NCBI GenBank assembly: GCA_002348345.1
Contig: DEAY01000309.1
Coordinates: 1-8,697 of the forward strand
Reading direction: 5' to 3'
Source: Verrucomicrobia bacterium UBA2970
GTDB lineage: Bacteria; Verrucomicrobiota; Verrucomicrobiia; Limisphaerales; AAA164-E04
DNA: 8,697 bases
Shown here: one piece after another, positions 8,568 to 8,697 of the stretch
Layout: every line of letters begins with the position of its first letter
How positions within the stretch are numbered: the stretch's first letter is position 1
Translations under genes and position numbers: made by a program
The notes under the pieces: model-generated
Told to the model about the DNA's origin: nothing
Databases searched by the model: none
The model's input: only the letters and a program-made list of their open reading frames with translations

Positions 8568-8697
8568 GACGATCCTCCGGGAAAGGGGAGGGGCAGAGCG
8601 GGCGCTTGCCGCTCGCTTCGAACCGAGAGCGGGGCTTGTTGGCGAGTAGCACGAACGGTTCGAGGGGACCATTCATCGCCCTCAAAACAGCGGGACT

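Noticed and set aside
8600..8660. tRNA-like ggttcgaa in the right-hand edge (- strand)
   Set aside because: The flanking bases do not form a T-stem and no cloverleaf can be built.
8157..8672. 171-codon - strand ORF starting near the right edge
   Set aside because: Most of it overlaps the VTT-domain gene in another frame, and its Arg/Pro/Ser-rich composition is typical of a GC-rich shadow frame.

Overview
The window looks like chromosomal DNA from a moderately GC-rich Gram-negative bacterium. The outer-membrane support is an LpxA-type lipid A enzyme and a beta-barrel protein tail ending in Phe. The style of the HflX, LpxA and AcnA proteins resembles Verrucomicrobiota (PVC group). That placement comes from recalled family resemblance, not from a search.

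Layout. Bases 1-167 (+) hold the end of an outer-membrane barrel protein, closed by a strong intrinsic terminator at 191-225. Bases 276-3208 (-) hold three housekeeping genes read in the order hflX, radC, lpxA: a ribosome-associated GTPase, a RadC/JAMM-domain protein and a UDP-GlcNAc acyltransferase. A divergent region of about 310 bases (3209-3519) separates hflX from an unrecognised two-helix membrane protein on the + strand (about 3520-4089). After a 157-base gap with a consensus-like promoter comes a full-length AcnA-type aconitase (4247-6958, +). On the - strand, read right to left, are a VTT/DedA-like (TVP38/TMEM64) membrane protein (7871-8554), a CPBP-family intramembrane protease homologue (7136-7756) and a possible small overlapping ORF (from about 7135 down to 6955) whose stop codon overlaps the aconitase stop. 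The last 143 bases contain no recognised gene.

The genes do not form one dedicated pathway. lpxA and the barrel protein serve the outer membrane, hflX serves ribosome rescue, acnA serves the TCA cycle, and the two right-hand genes encode integral membrane proteins. I see no insertion sequence, CRISPR array, tRNA, toxin-antitoxin pair or defence cassette.

No clearly new system is visible. The points most worth checking are the region before the two-helix protein (a possible short leader ORF, a G-tract run and a perfect 24-bp palindrome ending at a candidate start codon), the small ORF wedged between the protease and aconitase genes, and the LpxA variant outside its usual gene cluster.
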